The position numbers were made by a program, and so were the translations under genes. A DNA stretch of 52,347 bases from the NCBI RefSeq assembly GCF_016820445.1, contig NZ_JADHDT010000012.1, positions 1 to 52,347 of the forward strand, written 5' to 3'. Positions 34,155 to 41,329 of the stretch are shown piece after piece (the stretch's first letter is position 1; the number at the start of each line of letters is the position of its first letter). A model generated the notes under the pieces. It made no database searches and was not told the DNA's origin. It was given only the letters and a program-made list of their open reading frames with translations. This stretch comes from Sphingomonas beigongshangi. Lineage in GTDB: Bacteria; Pseudomonadota; Alphaproteobacteria; Sphingomonadales; Sphingomonadaceae.

Positions 34155-35662
34155 GGCTTGATATCCTGCGCTTCGAAGGTCTTGGGGAGGTTGAGGCGGA
34201 AGGTCGAACCCTCCCGCAGCGTGCTTTCCACCTCGATCGTCCCGCCGAGGCGATAGGCGAGCGCGCGGACGTGCGCCAGCCCGATCCCCTCGCCCGGCTG
34301 GTCCTGCTGCCCGGACCGGCGGAACAGGTCGAATATCCGCTGGTGATCGCGGGGGTCGATGCCGCGGCCGTTGTCCGCGACCGACAGCAAGACGCGTCCC
34401 CGACGCTCCTCGCCGGATACGGTGATCTGTCCGGGGCGGCCCGGCTGGAGATATTTGGACGCGTTCTCGATCAGGTTGGACAGGATCTGTTCGATGGCGA
34501 CGCGATCGGTGGTCAGCGTCGGCATCGGCCGCCGTACCGTCAACGTCACGCCGCGATCGTCGAGGACGTGGCGGATCGATGCCTCGATCGTCTCCGCCAC
34601 CGCCGCCGGATCGATGCGTTCCGGCGTGATCACGCGCCGCCCCTCGCGCGACAGCTTGAGGATGGCGTTGATCAGCCGGTCCATCTTCTGCGTCGAGGTG
34701 CGGATGAATCCGATCGCCTCCGGCAGATCCTCGCGCGCCGCGAGCCGCGCCTCTTCGGTGACGATGCCGGGGCATTCCGTTTCCGCCCGGTCCACCAGTT
34801 CCGCCAGTGGCGTAGTGGCGGCAGACAGCTCGGCGGTGAAGCCCATCACGTTGACCAGCGGCGAGCGCAGGTCGTGGCTGACGATATAGGCGAAGCGCTG
34901 GATCTCCTCGTTCGCCCGGCTGAGGTCGGCGGTACGTTCGGCCACCGTCTCCTCCAGCTGCTCGTTGAAGCGGCGAAGCGCGTCGCGCGACCGCGCCAGG
35001 TCGCGGGTGTAGCGCATCACGGTCAGCAGCGACGCGATCATCACCAGCACCAGCAGCACGCCGGCGACCGCGAGGATGACGTAGAAGGCCTGGAGGCTTT
35101 GTCGCTGCGCCTCGTCGCGCGTCGCGAGCAGCCGCCGCTCCTCCGCGGCCATCCTGTCGAAGGTGCTGCGGATCGCAGTCATCCGCCGGACGCTCGCCTC
35201 CTGGTAGAACAGGATCATCGCCTCGGTCATGCGGCCGCGGTCGACCATCGCGATCGACTGCGTCCGCGCCGCGAACAGCGTATCGAGCGCGCGGCGCAGC
35301 GCCGCGAGATTGGCGCGCTGGTTGGGATTGTCCTGCGTCAATCGACCCAGCCGCCCGATCGCCCCAGGCATTTCCGCCGCCCAGCGACGATAGGCATCGC
35401 GATATTCCCGGTTCGCGGTCAACAGGTAGCCACGACGCGACGCCTCCGCCTGTTCGATGAGGCGGCGCGCCGTCGCGATCGACAGTTCCACCTCATAGGT
35501 ATGGACGACGGCGCGGGCGTGGTCCTGATTGCGCGCGGTTGCCCAGGCCGCGGCAATGCCCGCGGCGATCAGCGCGAGGAAGCCGACCAGCATGAAGGAC
35601 AGGATGACGCGTCCGAAGCGCCCCTGCGATACGACGAAACGATTGCGGATAGTTGCCAGCAC
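34151..35662 (-). CDS. CHASE3-type membrane sensor histidine kinase
   Basis: The 503-residue protein has two membrane spans (about 19-42 and 188-212) flanking a helical periplasmic CHASE3 domain (RRGYLLTANREYRDAYRRW and surrounding). Then comes a coiled-coil linker and a HisKA kinase with its phospho-His in FAYIVSHDLRSPLVNVMGF, followed by HATPase boxes ILSNLIENASKYL, VADNGRGIDPRD and GEGIGLAHVRALAYRLGG. It starts with GTG. It heads the three-gene operon, so it is the likely input for the Rcp1-type receiver. The 279 bases upstream contain no gene. The ligand is unknown. Confidence 0.93.
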   Translation of the reverse strand: MLATIRNRFVVSQGRFGRVILSFMLVGFLALIAAGIAAAWATARNQDHARAVVHTYEVELSIATARRLIEQAEASRRGYLLTANREYRDAYRRWAAEMPGAIGRLGRLTQDNPNQRANLAALRRALDTLFAARTQSIAMVDRGRMTEAMILFYQEASVRRMTAIRSTFDRMAAEERRLLATRDEAQRQSLQAFYVILAVAGVLLVLVMIASLLTVMRYTRDLARSRDALRRFNEQLEETVAERTADLSRANEEIQRFAYIVSHDLRSPLVNVMGFTAELSAATTPLAELVDRAETECPGIVTEEARLAAREDLPEAIGFIRTSTQKMDRLINAILKLSREGRRVITPERIDPAAVAETIEASIRHVLDDRGVTLTVRRPMPTLTTDRVAIEQILSNLIENASKYLQPGRPGQITVSGEERRGRVLLSVADNGRGIDPRDHQRIFDLFRRSGQQDQPGEGIGLAHVRALAYRLGGTIEVESTLREGSTFRLNLPKTFEAQDIKP

Positions 35663-35941
35663 AATCCGTTGCTTAGGGCAGGGGTACTGGCTTGCATAGT
35701 AGCCGGCACCAGTCGCCCGGACGCTGTGGTACGGCGGGCACAGGGCAGGTGGCCGGGCACCGGTCGGGCAGGGGAGCCCGGTGCGGATCGCCGACTGCGG
35801 CCGGGCCCTAGTGTGCGATCAAGCGAGGCTGGATCGGCGCGGTACCGGCGCTCACCCTCACCCGGCAGCCCACGCAGCCTATCCTGATGGGCGGCCGGGG
35901 GAGTGAGGGGCGGTACCGCTTCTGCGCACGTGGATCACACT

Positions 35942-36700
35942 CTAGAGCAACAGATCCTGCGCGCTGGCGCGGCCGACCCGACCGCCGCCGCTGCGACGGT
36001 CCATCTCCGCATTGGCGGTGAAGCGGATGTCCGGGTCGCGGTCGGTCAGGAAGCCCATCAGGCTCTCATGATCCAGCTCGCGCCATTCCTTGCCGCGATG
36101 CGGACCGTAGCGGACGCGGGGCAGCAGGCCGGGGTCGCGCGACCATTCGAGCAGCTGGGCGAGGCTCGCTTCGTTCAGCTGGTCGCGCAGGTGATGCGCC
36201 GTGACATAGGCATCGGGGAAGGCCCGGTGCACCGGCAGGCCGCGCTGCTGATCCAGCCCTTCGGGCCGCCGCCAGTAGCGCAGGACCTGGTTGGAGAAGC
36301 TGGGGCTGTCCGGCCACAGACGCAGCGCGCATTTCCAGGTGCAGATCCAGTCTGCGCCATGCGTCAGGTTGGCGGTACAGAACTGCTGCTCGAAATCGGC
36401 GCGATGCGCGGCAAGGGCAATGCGGCGCGGATAGGGGTCGAGCACCCGGCGGGCGACATCGTGCCACCATGGCGCCTCGACGACGTCCTCGTCGAGGATG
36501 TGGTGGATCGCCTGGGTGATGGGCGGGATCGCCCGTCCCGGATTGACCAGGAGCGAGCCGCCCTCGCCCTCAAGCTCCCATCGGCCGGACGGCTGAAGCG
36601 CGACATCCTGCCAGCCGATCTCGCACACGCCATGGGCAGGCGGCGCGCTGCCGGTGGTTTCGAGGTCGATGACGCGGACGATCTGGGGAGTGGGACGCAT
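35942..36700 (-). CDS. DEDDh 3'-5' exonuclease (DnaQ-like)
   Basis: The 252-residue protein has the exonuclease motifs: Exo I RVIDLETTGSAP, Exo II with AAHRADFEQQF, and Exo III with HRAFPDAYVTAHHL, giving the DEDDh acids and the His general base. After about residue 175 comes a domain with RVRYGPHRGKEWRELDHESL, which in related proteins recognises DNA ends or is a small accessory fold. It degrades single-stranded nucleic acid in repair or RNA turnover; the exact role is unknown. I prefer ATG at 36700 to the TTG four codons earlier. It stands alone, 170 bases downstream of the PH-domain gene. Confidence 0.88.
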   Translation of the reverse strand: MRPTPQIVRVIDLETTGSAPPAHGVCEIGWQDVALQPSGRWELEGEGGSLLVNPGRAIPPITQAIHHILDEDVVEAPWWHDVARRVLDPYPRRIALAAHRADFEQQFCTANLTHGADWICTWKCALRLWPDSPSFSNQVLRYWRRPEGLDQQRGLPVHRAFPDAYVTAHHLRDQLNEASLAQLLEWSRDPGLLPRVRYGPHRGKEWRELDHESLMGFLTDRDPDIRFTANAEMDRRSGGGRVGRASAQDLLL

Positions 36701-36869
36701 TGACGCCAACATGGGTGTTCAGGCCCGGAAACGCCACCGGCAAATGCGGCCAGCATGGCGAAGCGGTCGTCCGCAGGACGAAAAGGGGAAAGCATTCAGC
36801 GGCAGCGTGGCGCATCGCCGCGAGACAGGAGGCGACGGCTGTTCTTGCCCCGGCGGATGGCCGGATGCG

Positions 36870-37334
36870 CTACCGCCACTCCTCGCTGTCGACGTCCAAC
36901 TCGCGGACACCGCGGCGCTGGCGGGCGCGGTCGACGAGCTTGCGAAGCCCCTCGCGCCGCTCGCGCGCGGCGGGAACGTCGCGCAGCACGAACTGCGCGT
37001 TGCCCGTCGTGCGGTCGGTCGAAGTGATCGTGATCGTGCCGATGTCCGCGATCTGGTTGAGTAGCGAGAAATCGACGCGAATGTCCTTGATCCGGTACAA
37101 TTCGATCTCGTCGATCGACTTCATCACCAATCCACGCCGCACGATCAGCCGCTGATCGGTGATCTCATAGGCGGTCGCCATGTTCTGCAGCCAGCGGACC
37201 GCGATGATGACGAGGCCCACGCCGATCGCGCAGGCGAGGACCGTCATCCATCCCAGGAAGCTGCCGAACAGCCAGCGTCCCGTGCTCGACCGGAAAGCGT
37301 CGACCGGACGTTCGGCGATATAGGTCCCCACCAT
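36870..37334 (-). CDS. membrane PH-domain (bPH2/DUF304) protein
   Basis: The 154-residue protein has two close hydrophobic segments (about 22-40 and 43-52) and then a bacterial PH-like domain typical of DUF304: AYEITDQRLIVRRGLVMKSI, the ELYRIKDIRVDFSLLNQI block and GTITITSTDRT. DUF304 proteins are small inner-membrane proteins of unknown function; some affect envelope stress or lantibiotic resistance. It follows the phosphomannomutase by 32 bases and is likely co-transcribed. It starts at the ATG at 37334. Confidence 0.85.
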   Translation of the reverse strand: MVGTYIAERPVDAFRSSTGRWLFGSFLGWMTVLACAIGVGLVIIAVRWLQNMATAYEITDQRLIVRRGLVMKSIDEIELYRIKDIRVDFSLLNQIADIGTITITSTDRTTGNAQFVLRDVPAARERREGLRKLVDRARQRRGVRELDVDSEEWR

Positions 37335-37366
37335 GATCGCGGACCCTATCGGACGCGCGGTCGCTG

Positions 37367-38737
37367 TCAATCGCGCGCGACGCCACAGGCGGCGAGGTGC
37401 GCGTCGCACTCCGCCAGCAGACGCGCGAGCGCTGAGGCATCCCGGCCCTCGGCGCGTATCGTGAGCATGTCCTGCGTGTTGGACGCGCGCAGCAGCCACC
37501 AGCCGTCGGGAGAGGCGACGCGGACGCCGTCGATCGTCACCATGTCCGTTCCCGCGTCGGCGAGGCGCGTGCGGACCGCCTCGACGACCGCCCATTTGCG
37601 GGCCGGATCGATCGGGATCCGAAGATCGGGCGTGTTGACGAGCGAGGGCATCGCATCGCGCATCGCGTGCAGCGTGCCGCCGGACAGATGCACCGCGCGG
37701 ATCAGCTGGATCGCGGCGTAGATCGCATCGTCGAACCCGTACCAGCCGTGGCGGAAGAAGATGTGGCCCGACAGCTCGCCGGCGATGCCTGCGTCATGGG
37801 TGAGCATCGCCTCCTTCATGGGGCTGTGGCCGGTGGCGCCCATCACGGGACGGCCGCCGAGCTGGGCGATGCGGTCGAAGACATATTGCGAGGATTTGAC
37901 GTCGGCGACCACCGCGCTGCCGGGGCAGGCGGCGAGAACGGGCGCCATCAGCAGGCACAGCAGCTGATCTCCCCACAGGACGCGCCCCGCGCCGTCGACC
38001 GCCCCGATCCGGTCGCCGTCGCCGTCGAAGGCGACGCCGAAGTCGAGGCCGCGGTCGCGGACCAGCGCCTTCAGGTCGGCGAGGTTGGCTTCCTCGGTCG
38101 GATCGGGGTGATGGTTCGGAAAGCGGCCGTCGACGTCGGTGTAGAGAAGGTGGTGCTCGCCGGGCAGGTCGCGCACCAGGCGCTCGACGACGGGCCCGGC
38201 GGCGCCGTTCCCGCAATCCCAGCCGATCCGGTACGTGCCGCCCGCATAGCCGGCGAGCAGCCGGCCGACATAGGCGTCGAGCACGTCGACCTCGCGCACC
38301 ATGCCGGTGCCGCTGCTCCAGTCCCCCGCGGCGGCGAGGCGTGCGAGATCCGCAACATCGTCGCCCCAGAAGGACCGATGCCCCACCACCAGCTTGAAGC
38401 CGTTGTCGCCGGGCGGGTTGTGGCTGCCCGTCACCTGCACGGCGCCGTCGACCCCCAGCGTCGCCTCGGCGTAGTTGAGCATCGGCGTCGGACCAACGCC
38501 GATACGCAGTACGTCGATGCCACCCTGGGTCAAACCCGCGACAAGGGCTTCCTCGAGTTCCGGCGACGACACACGCCCGTCGCGTCCGACGGCGACCCGC
38601 GTGCCGCCCAGGCGCCTCAGCCGGGTCGCGAACCCGCGCCCGACCGCATAGGCGTCCGCGCCGTCGAGATTGCGCCCGACCGTGCCGCGCACGTCATATT
38701 CCCGCAGGATGGCGGGATCGAGCCGATGCCGCGCCAT
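37367..38737 (-). CDS. phosphomannomutase/phosphoglucomutase
   Basis: The 456-residue protein is an alpha-D-phosphohexomutase. The phospho-Ser loop is VTGSHNPPGDNGFKL, the metal loop is VAFDGDGDRIGAVD, the sugar loop is AGELSGHIFF, and the phosphate loop near the C terminus is LLRASNTQDMLTIRAEG. It interconverts mannose or glucose 1- and 6-phosphates for exopolysaccharide, lipopolysaccharide or capsule sugars (AlgC/ManB type). The start is ATG at 38737, with a GTG one codon earlier also possible. It lies between the J-domain gene and the PH-domain gene on the minus strand. Confidence 0.94.
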   Translation of the reverse strand: MARHRLDPAILREYDVRGTVGRNLDGADAYAVGRGFATRLRRLGGTRVAVGRDGRVSSPELEEALVAGLTQGGIDVLRIGVGPTPMLNYAEATLGVDGAVQVTGSHNPPGDNGFKLVVGHRSFWGDDVADLARLAAAGDWSSGTGMVREVDVLDAYVGRLLAGYAGGTYRIGWDCGNGAAGPVVERLVRDLPGEHHLLYTDVDGRFPNHHPDPTEEANLADLKALVRDRGLDFGVAFDGDGDRIGAVDGAGRVLWGDQLLCLLMAPVLAACPGSAVVADVKSSQYVFDRIAQLGGRPVMGATGHSPMKEAMLTHDAGIAGELSGHIFFRHGWYGFDDAIYAAIQLIRAVHLSGGTLHAMRDAMPSLVNTPDLRIPIDPARKWAVVEAVRTRLADAGTDMVTIDGVRVASPDGWWLLRASNTQDMLTIRAEGRDASALARLLAECDAHLAACGVARD

Positions 38738-38834
38738 CACGGCCGGTGATGGCGATGCATTCGTGCGCGACGCGGTCCAACCGCAGCCGCAGGCAGCGGT
38801 GGACGACCGGCGGCGCGCGATTGACGCGGCGGGA

Positions 38835-39086
38835 TCATCCCAGGCGCGTCAGCAGCAGGTCGCGCGCCGCATTGGCGCGACGTGCCTCGTCCGCCGACCC
38901 GCCGCGATCGGGGTGCACTTCGGCCAGCAGCCGGCGATGGGCTGCGCGGATCGTCGCCTCATCGGCATTCGCCGGTACGCCGAGCAGGCGTCGCGCCGCG
39001 GCCTCGGGCGACATCTTCGGTTTGGGCGCGGGACGCAGATACCGCCAGGCGAGCCAGATCGCCGCCAGCGCGATCAGCCACTTCAT
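38835..39086 (-). CDS. short membrane-anchored J-domain protein
   Basis: The 83-residue protein starts with one membrane segment (about 3-18, WLIALAAIWLAWRYL), a Pro-rich basic linker and a J-like domain ending in AHRRLLAEVHPDRGGSADEA, which keeps the HPD motif needed to stimulate DnaK ATPase. This is the DjlA/TIM14-like short form. Its ATG overlaps the mipZ stop (ATGA), so its translation is coupled to mipZ. A role in recruiting DnaK to the membrane is inferred; no partner gene is nearby. Confidence 0.85.
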   Translation of the reverse strand: MKWLIALAAIWLAWRYLRPAPKPKMSPEAAARRLLGVPANADEATIRAAHRRLLAEVHPDRGGSADEARRANAARDLLLTRLG

Positions 39087-39895
39087 GAAGCGTCCGCGAA
39101 CAGCGGAAGTCCGGGCTCCGGCAGCTGCAGCGCGGCCATCATCTCGCGCAGTTCCTGGCGTGCGGCGACATGGCCAAGGCCCATCGCGCCGAATTCCTTC
39201 GAGTCGATCATCGTCAGGCCGGCCGGGAAGAGTTCGCGATAGATGACGCGTTCGCCCAGGCCGGGAATGATGCGGAACCCGACACGCTTCGCAAGCTGAC
39301 CCAGCGCGTCCGAGACGCGGCGCATGTTGCGCGCCTCGATGTGCTGGAGGCGGTTGCGCAGCACCACCCAGTCGATCTGCGTTCCGTCCGCGCGCGCGCG
39401 CTGCTTGCGTGCATCCCAGATCAGTTCGGAATAGAAGCTGGGCCGGGTGACGTTGAACGTTTCCGGATCGACCTGTCCGATCAGGTCGAAATCGACGAAA
39501 CTGTCGTTCATCGGCGTGACCAGCGTGTTCGACAGCGCCGCCGCGGTGCGCGCGAAGTGATCGTCGCGGCCGGGGGTGTCGACGATCAGATAGTCGGCAC
39601 CCTCGGCAAGCCGGTGCCACTTCTCCTCGAACACGTGCTCGTTCACGCCGTCATGGGTGTCGTGGACCGGCATCGGCAGGTCGCTTCCGGTGCGCTTGAT
39701 CGTGGCGGCGCGATTGTCGAGGTAGCGGCCGACGGTCCGCTGGCGGTGATCCAGGTCCAAACACGCGACCTTCGCGCCCTTGGCCGCGAGCGCGATGGCG
39801 ACATGGACCGCGGTGGTCGACTTGCCGGTACCGCCCTTTTCGTTGGCGAAGACGATGACGTGCGGGGCATTAGGGACGGGGGGGCCTTCGGCCAC
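39083..39895 (-). CDS. mipZ: division-plane positioning ATPase MipZ
   Basis: The 270-residue protein is a ParA/MinD-type P-loop ATPase with the deviant Walker A FANEKGGTGKSTTAVH, the MipZ-specific LDLDHRQRTVGRYLDNR, DYLIVDTPGRDDHF as Walker B, and the family blocks VTPMNDSFVDFDLIGQVDPE and GERVIYRELFPAGLTMID. MipZ forms a gradient from the ParB-bound poles and blocks FtsZ there. I prefer the GTG at 39895 because AAGGA lies 8 bases upstream; ATG at 39904 is the alternative. It is divergent from panC and followed by the coupled J-domain gene. Confidence 0.95.
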   Translation of the reverse strand: MAEGPPVPNAPHVIVFANEKGGTGKSTTAVHVAIALAAKGAKVACLDLDHRQRTVGRYLDNRAATIKRTGSDLPMPVHDTHDGVNEHVFEEKWHRLAEGADYLIVDTPGRDDHFARTAAALSNTLVTPMNDSFVDFDLIGQVDPETFNVTRPSFYSELIWDARKQRARADGTQIDWVVLRNRLQHIEARNMRRVSDALGQLAKRVGFRIIPGLGERVIYRELFPAGLTMIDSKEFGAMGLGHVAARQELREMMAALQLPEPGLPLFADAS

Positions 39896-39970
39896 TGGTC
39901 GCATCCTTGTTGATCGATGGTTGCTCCCTCCATAGAAGCCGCGCGCTGAATGTTCGAGGGGGTACGCGCG

Positions 39971-40816
39971 GTGCAGACGGTTAGGGACTTGGAAAGCTTG
40001 CGCCAAGCCATTGCTGGCTGGCAGGCGGACGGTTGCCGTGTCGCGCTGGTGCCGACGATGGGCGCGCTCCACGCTGGGCATATGGCGCTGGTCGAGGCGG
40101 CGCGGCGGCCGGGCACGAAGGTGGTCGCCTCGATCTTCGTCAATCCCAAGCAGTTCGGCCCGAACGAGGATCTGGCCCGCTACCCCCGGCGCGAGATGGC
40201 GGATGCGCGCCTGCTCGCCGACAATGGCTGCGATCTGCTCTGGCTGCCGCCGGTGGAGGCCATGTATCCCGACGGCTTCGCCACCACGGTGAGCGTCTCC
40301 GGCGTCAGCGAGGGGTTCGACGGCGCGTCGCGGCCCGGCCATTTCGACGGCGTCGCGACCGTCGTCGCAAAGCTGTTCAACCAGGCGCGGGCGGACGTCG
40401 CCTATTTCGGCGAGAAGGACTTCCAGCAGCTGGCCGTCATCCGCCGCATGGTCGCGGACCTCGACATGGCGATCGAGATCGTCGGCGTGCCCACCCAGCG
40501 CGACGACGACGGGCTCGCCCTGTCGTCGCGCAACATCTACCTCGACGAGGAGCAGCGAACGAAGGCGGTGGCGCTGCCGCGTGCGCTCGGCGTTGCGGCG
40601 CGCGCCATTGGCCGCGGGGACGCGAGCGAAACCGCGCTCGCGGAAGCACGCAGCACCCTGACCGCGGCAGGATTCGAGGTGGATTATGTCGCTCTCGTCG
40701 ATTCGGAAACGCTCGTCGAACATCCGCTCGCCGACCGTCCGCGGCGGCTGCTCGCGGCGGCCCGTATGGGCACCACGCGGCTGATCGACAATATCGCTGT
40801 CGAGCCAAATGCATGA
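39971..40816 (+). CDS. panC: pantoate--beta-alanine ligase
   Basis: The 281-residue enzyme joins pantoate and beta-alanine with ATP to make pantothenate, in the cytosol. It carries the HIGH-like motif VPTMGALHAGHMALVE, the pantoate segment VASIFVNPKQFGPNEDL, the GEKDFQQLAVIRRMVADL motif and the KMSKS-equivalent LSSRNIYLDEEQR. I chose the GTG at 39971, since GAGGGGG lies upstream and the family begins with QTV; the ATG at 39950 would add seven residues. panB and panD are not in the window. Confidence 0.95.
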   Translation: MQTVRDLESLRQAIAGWQADGCRVALVPTMGALHAGHMALVEAARRPGTKVVASIFVNPKQFGPNEDLARYPRREMADARLLADNGCDLLWLPPVEAMYPDGFATTVSVSGVSEGFDGASRPGHFDGVATVVAKLFNQARADVAYFGEKDFQQLAVIRRMVADLDMAIEIVGVPTQRDDDGLALSSRNIYLDEEQRTKAVALPRALGVAARAIGRGDASETALAEARSTLTAAGFEVDYVALVDSETLVEHPLADRPRRLLAAARMGTTRLIDNIAVEPNA

Positions 40817-40894
40817 TCTTATGGTTTTTTCTGCGTTAACTATTTCATAGCGAATCGTGCGCCATGGTGGCCCCATGAAAAACAGGGGCTACCA

Positions 40895-41191
40895 ATGGGC
40901 AACAGTCTCAAGAGTGCGCAGTTTCTACTAGAAAGCCGGATACGGGACGCCGCGGGTGGTCGTCCCGAAGCGTTGTTCGACCTGGGCGTATGCTATTCGA
41001 CCGGTACCTCGGGGGCGGGGATCGATCTGATCGAAGCACACAAATGGTTCAATCTCGCGGCGGTCTACGGACTGAGCGAGGCGGTCGACGCCCGTGCCGA
41101 AGTGGCCGAGGACATGACCGCGCGCGAGATCGCCGAGGCGCAGCGCCAGGCTCGCGCCTGGCTGATGATGCACCAGCGCCGCGCGGCGTAG
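40895..41191 (+). CDS. small Sel1-like protein
   Basis: The 98-residue protein has one or two Sel1-type helical repeats: ALFDLGVCYSTGTSGAGIDL then IEAHKWFNLAAVYGLSEAVD, with the family's GxxY and AxxWFxxAA spacing. A helical C terminus rich in Gln and Arg follows (AREIAEAQRQARAWLMMH). It is probably a cytosolic protein-binding module. No signal peptide is seen. It follows panC by 78 bases, a gap richer in A and T that may hold a promoter (TTTTTTCT, GTTAAC, TTTCAT). Confidence 0.75.
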   Translation: MGNSLKSAQFLLESRIRDAAGGRPEALFDLGVCYSTGTSGAGIDLIEAHKWFNLAAVYGLSEAVDARAEVAEDMTAREIAEAQRQARAWLMMHQRRAA

Positions 41192-41282
41192 GACAAGGAC
41201 GGCCGCGGCTCTCGCTCATCCTTTTCCTTCCGACGGACGCCGTCGCCCGGGCCAGGCAACGTCGGCGCACGCGGACGCGCCC

Positions 41283-41314
41283 GCCGGCTTCGCCCGTATC
41301 CGGGTTTCGCCGGC
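41283..41314. terminator. nested hairpin between the Sel1-like gene and topA
   Basis: GCCGGC (41283-41288) pairs with GCCGGC (41309-41314), and inside this CCCG (41293-41296) pairs with CGGG (41301-41304) around the loop TATC, with 4-base internal loops. It sits between converging genes, 16 bases after the topA stop on that strand, and could end both transcripts. Confidence 0.5.
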
Positions 41315-41329
41315 CTGAACCGCGCGCCG

